From contig JAGARN010000010.1 of assembly GCA_017622235.1 (NCBI GenBank), positions 124,001-188,000 on the forward strand: a stretch of DNA of 64,000 nt, in the 5' to 3' direction. The translations under genes and the position numbers were made by a program. Below the pieces are notes generated by a model, which saw only the letters and a program-made list of their open reading frames with translations, ran no database searches and had not been told where the DNA came from. The stretch comes from Spirochaetaceae bacterium (GTDB lineage: Bacteria; Spirochaetota; Spirochaetia; Treponematales; Treponemataceae). Position 1 is the stretch's first letter; the number at the start of each line of letters is the position of its first letter. This document shows, piece after piece, positions 60,482-64,000 of this stretch.

Positions 60482-60518
60482 TCTTTTTAGTCTGGATTTT
60501 ATTCAGGTAAGAACTGAA

Positions 60519-60565
60519 AAAAGCTGCCCTTTACGGAGTTTATTAACTTCTAGGGCAGCCTTTTT
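60519..60565. terminator. Terminator between metQ and the minus-strand gene
   Basis: GCTGCCCT (60523-60530) pairs with AGGGCAGC (60552-60559), and the interior GGAGTT/AACTTC adds a second stem. A-run on the left and T5 (60561-60565) on the right make it usable from both strands. Confidence 0.88.
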
Positions 60566-60574
60566 ATAGCGATA

Positions 60575-62113
60575 CTAGTTTAAAAAACTTTGCATTAGAG
60601 TTACAAAGTTATAGATTTGCTTGTATACACTCACTAATATTGTGTTTACTGGTTTGTCTGCAAAGTGTTCAAGTTCTTTCCAGTTTGTTATAAGTTCAGG
60701 TCTTTGCTTTTGATAATCTTCTACAAGCATTTTAATGTTTTTTGCAAATATAACTAAATTCTGAACACAAGTTACCAAAATTGCTCTAGCACTATCATTT
60801 ATGTCGCCAAGAACAGTGTTTAAAATATTCATGGCTTCTTTATCACGTTCGCAACGAGTAATAAGGTTCTTTAATTTGCCAGACAAGGTTGAACTTTCTG
60901 CTAGGGATTCATCAAATTCAAGGATTTTATCTGATAATTCTAAGATAGCATGATAAGAGTCTGATATTGATGTTGATAATGCAGCAGTAGCCCATTTGCC
61001 ACGAACCAAAACTAAGTCTGAAAGCTCCCGTACATCTTTTTTTATATAATCTAAGATAAAAGCCTTTGCATAGTTCATAGGTTGATGATAAACAAAAGCA
61101 CCAAGGTTGCGTTTTTCAAACACCAAACTTTGTTCCTCTGTGTAATTTTTCATGCGTTGCACAGATGTTGTTCCAAAGATTGATGAAGCTAAAGAGTCTA
61201 TTTTTGAAGTTTTCTGTTGGCGTTTTAATTCGTTTATAACAATTTCTGCTTGATGACGAATTTTACCTATGTACTGATCAGTTATGTGTTCACCAGATTC
61301 CTTCAGTACTAACTGATATGTAGGTTCCTGTTGAATTAATCTGAGCATCATTTCAAAAACTTGCGAACGTTTTATTTCTCTAAGTCTTGTAAGTAACTTC
61401 AACCAAGTGTTTTGGGGAATGGGTTCTATGTCTCTTATTTTTTTTAGCATAGCGAATAAATCTGACCAAGACTCGCTTTCGGTTATTACCCATGCTATGC
61501 TCATAAAATCTTTCAAATCTTCAACTATGTACTTTCCGTTTATTGGTTCAAACTGTGGTGCTGAGTTAAAATCGAGTTCCCTCATTGAGGAATCGAATTT
61601 TTTTAACATAAAGTAATAATCGTATGCACAAAAAGCCTTAAAAAGCAAAAGCTGAGTATAGACTGTATCAATTTTAGTAATAGTTGAACTGTCAAAATCT
61701 GAAACAAATTGTTCAATCCAGTTTTGCACTTGATCATTTAACTGTTGCAAGGTTGCGGTTTTTGAAAGAGCAACAATATTTTCTTCTGATAACTTTTCTA
61801 TCAAATCTAACTGTTTATTGCTCATCAAAGAATGCATAACCAAGTTTTGCAGAGCTTTTTCGTTCTGAGTAGTTTGAAAAAAAGAATTTGCAGGAGCTAC
61901 AGTTTTATAAATTGCATAAAAAGTTTTTGCAAACGCAGGTTGAACTTCATCACCATTGTATTTGTAAAATTTAAACTTAGTCTTTGAAAGGTCTTTGGCA
62001 ATTCCCTTCATTATCCGGCGTTTTTCTGCTTCTGGATCTGAAGATTTAAAAATTGAATCCATTAGCCGCTGAAAGAATCCACCTGTCTCCGTTTTTTGTT
62101 GACGATTAGCCAT
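60575..62113 (-). CDS. Conserved spirochaete-type protein of unknown function (possibly DUF5312)
   Basis: 512 residues, mostly helical. The first 50 residues are polar (GGFFQRLMDSIFKSSDPEAEKRR), and the rest shows long amphipathic helices and no membrane segment. I recall a spirochaete DUF of this style (DUF5312) but cannot confirm it. It ends with a run of helices (VYKQIYNFVTLMQSFLN). It stands alone between two terminators/promoters. The -10 box TATATT is 7 nt ahead of ATG 62113, with TTGACC 18 nt upstream; no ribosome-binding site. Confidence 0.75.
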   Translation of the reverse strand: MANRQQKTETGGFFQRLMDSIFKSSDPEAEKRRIMKGIAKDLSKTKFKFYKYNGDEVQPAFAKTFYAIYKTVAPANSFFQTTQNEKALQNLVMHSLMSNKQLDLIEKLSEENIVALSKTATLQQLNDQVQNWIEQFVSDFDSSTITKIDTVYTQLLLFKAFCAYDYYFMLKKFDSSMRELDFNSAPQFEPINGKYIVEDLKDFMSIAWVITESESWSDLFAMLKKIRDIEPIPQNTWLKLLTRLREIKRSQVFEMMLRLIQQEPTYQLVLKESGEHITDQYIGKIRHQAEIVINELKRQQKTSKIDSLASSIFGTTSVQRMKNYTEEQSLVFEKRNLGAFVYHQPMNYAKAFILDYIKKDVRELSDLVLVRGKWATAALSTSISDSYHAILELSDKILEFDESLAESSTLSGKLKNLITRCERDKEAMNILNTVLGDINDSARAILVTCVQNLVIFAKNIKMLVEDYQKQRPELITNWKELEHFADKPVNTILVSVYKQIYNFVTLMQSFLN

Positions 62114-62120
62114 AATTAGT

Positions 62121-62150
62121 AATATACGCTAACTTTACCTGTCAGGTCAA
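62121..62150 (-). promoter_or_regulatory. Promoter, predicted leaderless
   Basis: On the minus strand: TTGACC (62150-62145), 18-nt spacer, TATATT (62126-62121), then 7 nt to ATG 62113. Confidence 0.6.
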
Positions 62151-62220
62151 GACTTATTGTTGGGGTTTCAATAATTCATAAAATATATCAACAAGTGAAA
62201 CGAAAGTTATTTATGTTTCC

Positions 62221-62249
62221 TTGTAAAAAAAACACTTTCATAGTAATAT
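62221..62249 (+). promoter_or_regulatory. Promoter of the S1-domain gene
   Basis: TTGTAA (62221-62226), 17-nt spacer, TAATAT (62244-62249), with a ~24-nt leader and AGAGG before ATG 62279. Confidence 0.6.
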
Positions 62250-62278
62250 GCATTAAGCGTAAATAAAAAGAGGTTGCT

Positions 62279-63370
62279 ATGGGAATGTTGCAAAACGGAC
62301 AAGAAATTGAAGCAGAAGTTGTAGCCGTCACCAATGACTGCATTTTTTTAGATTTGAACGAAAAAAGTGAAGGTGTACTTGATCGTAGTGAGTTAAATGA
62401 TGAAAACGGTGAGTGTTCAGTACAGCCAGGTCAAAAACTTAGAGCATATTTTATCGGTGAAAGAAAGGGCGAAATGCGTTTTACAACAAAAATAAGTGGC
62501 GAAGCAGCTGGAAAAGATATGCTAGAAAATGCGTGGAAAAACGGAATTCCTGTGGAAGGACGAGTAGAAAAAGAAATTAAAGGTGGTTATGAAGTAAAGA
62601 TAGGTAGTGTAAGAGCATTTTGTCCATACTCTCAAATGGGTTTTAGACAAAAAGAAGAAGCTTCCTATTTTTTAGGGCAAACTTTAATTTTTAAAATTCA
62701 AGAGTACAAAGAAAACGGTAAGAATATTTTGATTTCCAATAGAGTTATCTTAGAAGAAAAACATAAAACTCAACTTAAAGATTTAGAACAAAAGCTAAAA
62801 GTTGGTGCAACAGTAAATGGCAAAGTTGTTTCGCTACAAAAATACGGAGCTTTTGTTGATGTTGATGGGTTTCAAGCATTGTTGCCTATTTCAGAAATAA
62901 GTCGCCAACGAATAGATGATGTTGCTTCTGTGTTGCAAGTTGGACAAGAAATAACGGCTGTAATTATCAAAGCTGATTTGGAAAACGAGAAAGTTTCCCT
63001 AAGTATGAAATCTTTGCAAGCTGATCCATGGAACACCGTTATAGAAAAATACAAAGTGGATTCAAAATACAGAGGTTCTATCGCAAGAGTAACGGATTAT
63101 GGACTTTTTGTAACTTTGGAGCCAGGATTAGATGGCTTAGTGCATATTTCGGAGCTACAGGGAGAAAATCGTAATCTTAACTTGAGGGTAAAATTCAAAG
63201 TAGGGCAAGCTATAGATGTTTCAGTTAAGGCTATTGATGCAGAAAATCGTAGAATTAGCTTAAAACCCACGTCAAGCAACGAACAAGATAATGCTGCTCA
63301 AAAATATATGGAAAACCAAGTAGACGATGGCGACACTTATAATCCATTTGCAGCATTGCTAAAAAAATAG
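62279..63370 (+). CDS. S1 RNA-binding domain protein (RpsA-like)
   Basis: 363 residues with about four S1 motifs: the first (1-75) is divergent, the second is around 85-155, and the clearest are at about 178-245 (VGATVNGKVVSLQKYGAFVDVDGFQALLPISEI) and 262-335 (GSIARVTDYGLFVTLEPGLDGLVHISEL). Four domains make it shorter than the six-domain E. coli S1. It could be ribosomal protein S1 in a reduced form or an S1-like RNA-binding factor. ATG 62279 follows AGAGG. Confidence 0.9.
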   Translation: MGMLQNGQEIEAEVVAVTNDCIFLDLNEKSEGVLDRSELNDENGECSVQPGQKLRAYFIGERKGEMRFTTKISGEAAGKDMLENAWKNGIPVEGRVEKEIKGGYEVKIGSVRAFCPYSQMGFRQKEEASYFLGQTLIFKIQEYKENGKNILISNRVILEEKHKTQLKDLEQKLKVGATVNGKVVSLQKYGAFVDVDGFQALLPISEISRQRIDDVASVLQVGQEITAVIIKADLENEKVSLSMKSLQADPWNTVIEKYKVDSKYRGSIARVTDYGLFVTLEPGLDGLVHISELQGENRNLNLRVKFKVGQAIDVSVKAIDAENRRISLKPTSSNEQDNAAQKYMENQVDDGDTYNPFAALLKK

Positions 63371-63401
63371 CTTAGTGAATATTTTTAGAATAAAAGTGGT
63401 A

Positions 63402-64000
63402 TTATTCTCCGTACTGGGCTTTTATAGCTGCAATCTGGTCTCGTAAAGCCGCTGCAGCTTCAAAAGCTAGGCAGTCTGCGTATTCTATCATCTGCTTTTC
63501 TAAGGCTTTAAGCAATTTTCGCCTTTGCGTTGGTATAAATAAATTTGCGTTTTTAGTTAGTATGCTAGTTTCTGTTTCTACGGCAGCTTTTTTGTCTTCG
63601 TTTTGTCTTACAAGAATATCTTCTATAGCTTTGGAAACTGTAGCAGGTGTAATTCCGTGTTGCTGATTGTATGCTTCTTGAACTTGCCGCCTATGCTTTG
63701 TTTCATCTATGGCTTCTTTCATGGCATCGCTAATTTTATCGGCATACATTACAACTTTACCATTTACGTTACGAGCAGCACGCCCAATAATTTGAATAAG
63801 ACTGGTAGCAGAACGCAAAAACCCGATTTTGTCTGCGTCAAGTATGGCTATGAATGAAACCTCTGGCAAATCAATTCCTTCTCTAAGCAAGTTTATTCCA
63901 ATTAGTACGTCAAATTCACCTGCACGAAGACCTTTTAATATTTCAACTCGTTCAATGGTTTCAACTTCAGAATGAATGTAGCGAACTTTTAAACCAAGCC
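63402..64000 (-). CDS. uvrB: Excinuclease ABC subunit B, C-terminal part (cut by window edge)
   Basis: The frame is open to the right edge, so the N-terminal ATPase part lies outside. Visible residues cover helicase motifs V and VI, LLREGIDLPEVSFIAILDADKIGFLRS and QIIGRAARNVNGKVVMYAD, and the terminal UVR domain near LLKALEKQMIEYADCLAFEAAAALRDQI, which contacts UvrC. Nucleotide-excision repair helicase that loads onto damage after UvrA. Convergent with the S1-domain gene. Confidence 0.96.
   Translation of the reverse strand, partial: LGLKVRYIHSEVETIERVEILKGLRAGEFDVLIGINLLREGIDLPEVSFIAILDADKIGFLRSATSLIQIIGRAARNVNGKVVMYADKISDAMKEAIDETKHRRQVQEAYNQQHGITPATVSKAIEDILVRQNEDKKAAVETETSILTKNANLFIPTQRRKLLKALEKQMIEYADCLAFEAAAALRDQIAAIKAQYGE

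Noticed and set aside
1..64000. CRISPR arrays, tRNA and rRNA genes
   Set aside because: No regularly spaced repeats, cloverleaf or rRNA signatures noticed in the intergenic regions; a covariance search would be needed for small RNAs.

Overview
The window reads as one continuous, AT-rich bacterial chromosome segment, densely coded on both strands, and most likely from a Treponema-type spirochaete. That is an inference from gene content and sequence style: a GTP-dependent PEP carboxykinase, HPr and HPr kinase plus a PtsN-like IIA protein with no sugar permease in view, a Bat/MoxR operon with two fused Bat proteins, a CASTOR/POLLUX-like channel, an Era with a G-x-P-S-A-G-K-S P-loop, and several proteins I recognise only as spirochaete-type unknowns. 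No rRNA, tRNA, CRISPR array or insertion sequence was seen. The only mobile-type gene is a tyrosine recombinase at 52.0-53.1 kb.

Layout. 0-3 kb: the end of a bacterial alpha-2-macroglobulin gene overlapping a PBP1C gene (envelope defence and repair). 3-10 kb: alpha/beta hydrolase, enolase, Era, a membrane protein, then hprK-ptsH-lexA-holA. 10-14.5 kb: livHMGF branched-chain amino acid ABC transporter without its binding protein, followed by a CBS-ACT sensor protein and a convergent Hsp20 gene. 15-19 kb: an unknown 501-residue protein, ptsN and transketolase. 19-24 kb (minus): Lgt, a MinD/ParA-type ATPase, a membrane protein and a CASTOR-like channel. 24-29.6 kb: LemA with two TPM-domain proteins, a degenerate-GGDEF/EAL protein and an SDR enzyme. 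29.6-37.7 kb (mostly minus): PurD, DUF456, BFD-like 2Fe-2S protein, PckG, a small alarmone synthetase, a solute-binding lipoprotein and an aminotransferase. 37.8-46 kb: moxR, DUF58, a Bat-associated protein, BatA, BatB-BatC fusion, BatD-SH3, then Smr and DnaJ. 46-51.8 kb: infA, dksA-like, PHP phosphatase, hybrid kinase and pseudo-receiver, DJ-1, PfkB kinase. 51.8-64 kb: structured repeats beside the integrase, ackA, ychF, a nuclease-like lipoprotein, SGNH hydrolase, leuA with a leader, MetQ-like lipoprotein, a spirochaete unknown, an S1-domain protein and the end of uvrB.

Two regulatory themes stand out. First, many genes have a sigma70-type promoter whose -10 box lies only 6-10 nt before the start codon, with no Shine-Dalgarno sequence, which predicts leaderless mRNAs. 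Second, leuA is preceded by a complete ribosome-type attenuator: a consensus promoter, a 24-codon leader peptide containing three consecutive Leu CTA codons, and a 12-bp terminator hairpin with a T8 tract. The leader peptide itself is predicted to be leaderless, so the first codon would be the transcription start. Other notable signals are a perfect 17-bp inverted repeat whose right arm contains the start codon of the nuclease-like lipoprotein, and a nested hairpin framed by 160-bp-spaced direct repeats next to the tyrosine recombinase.
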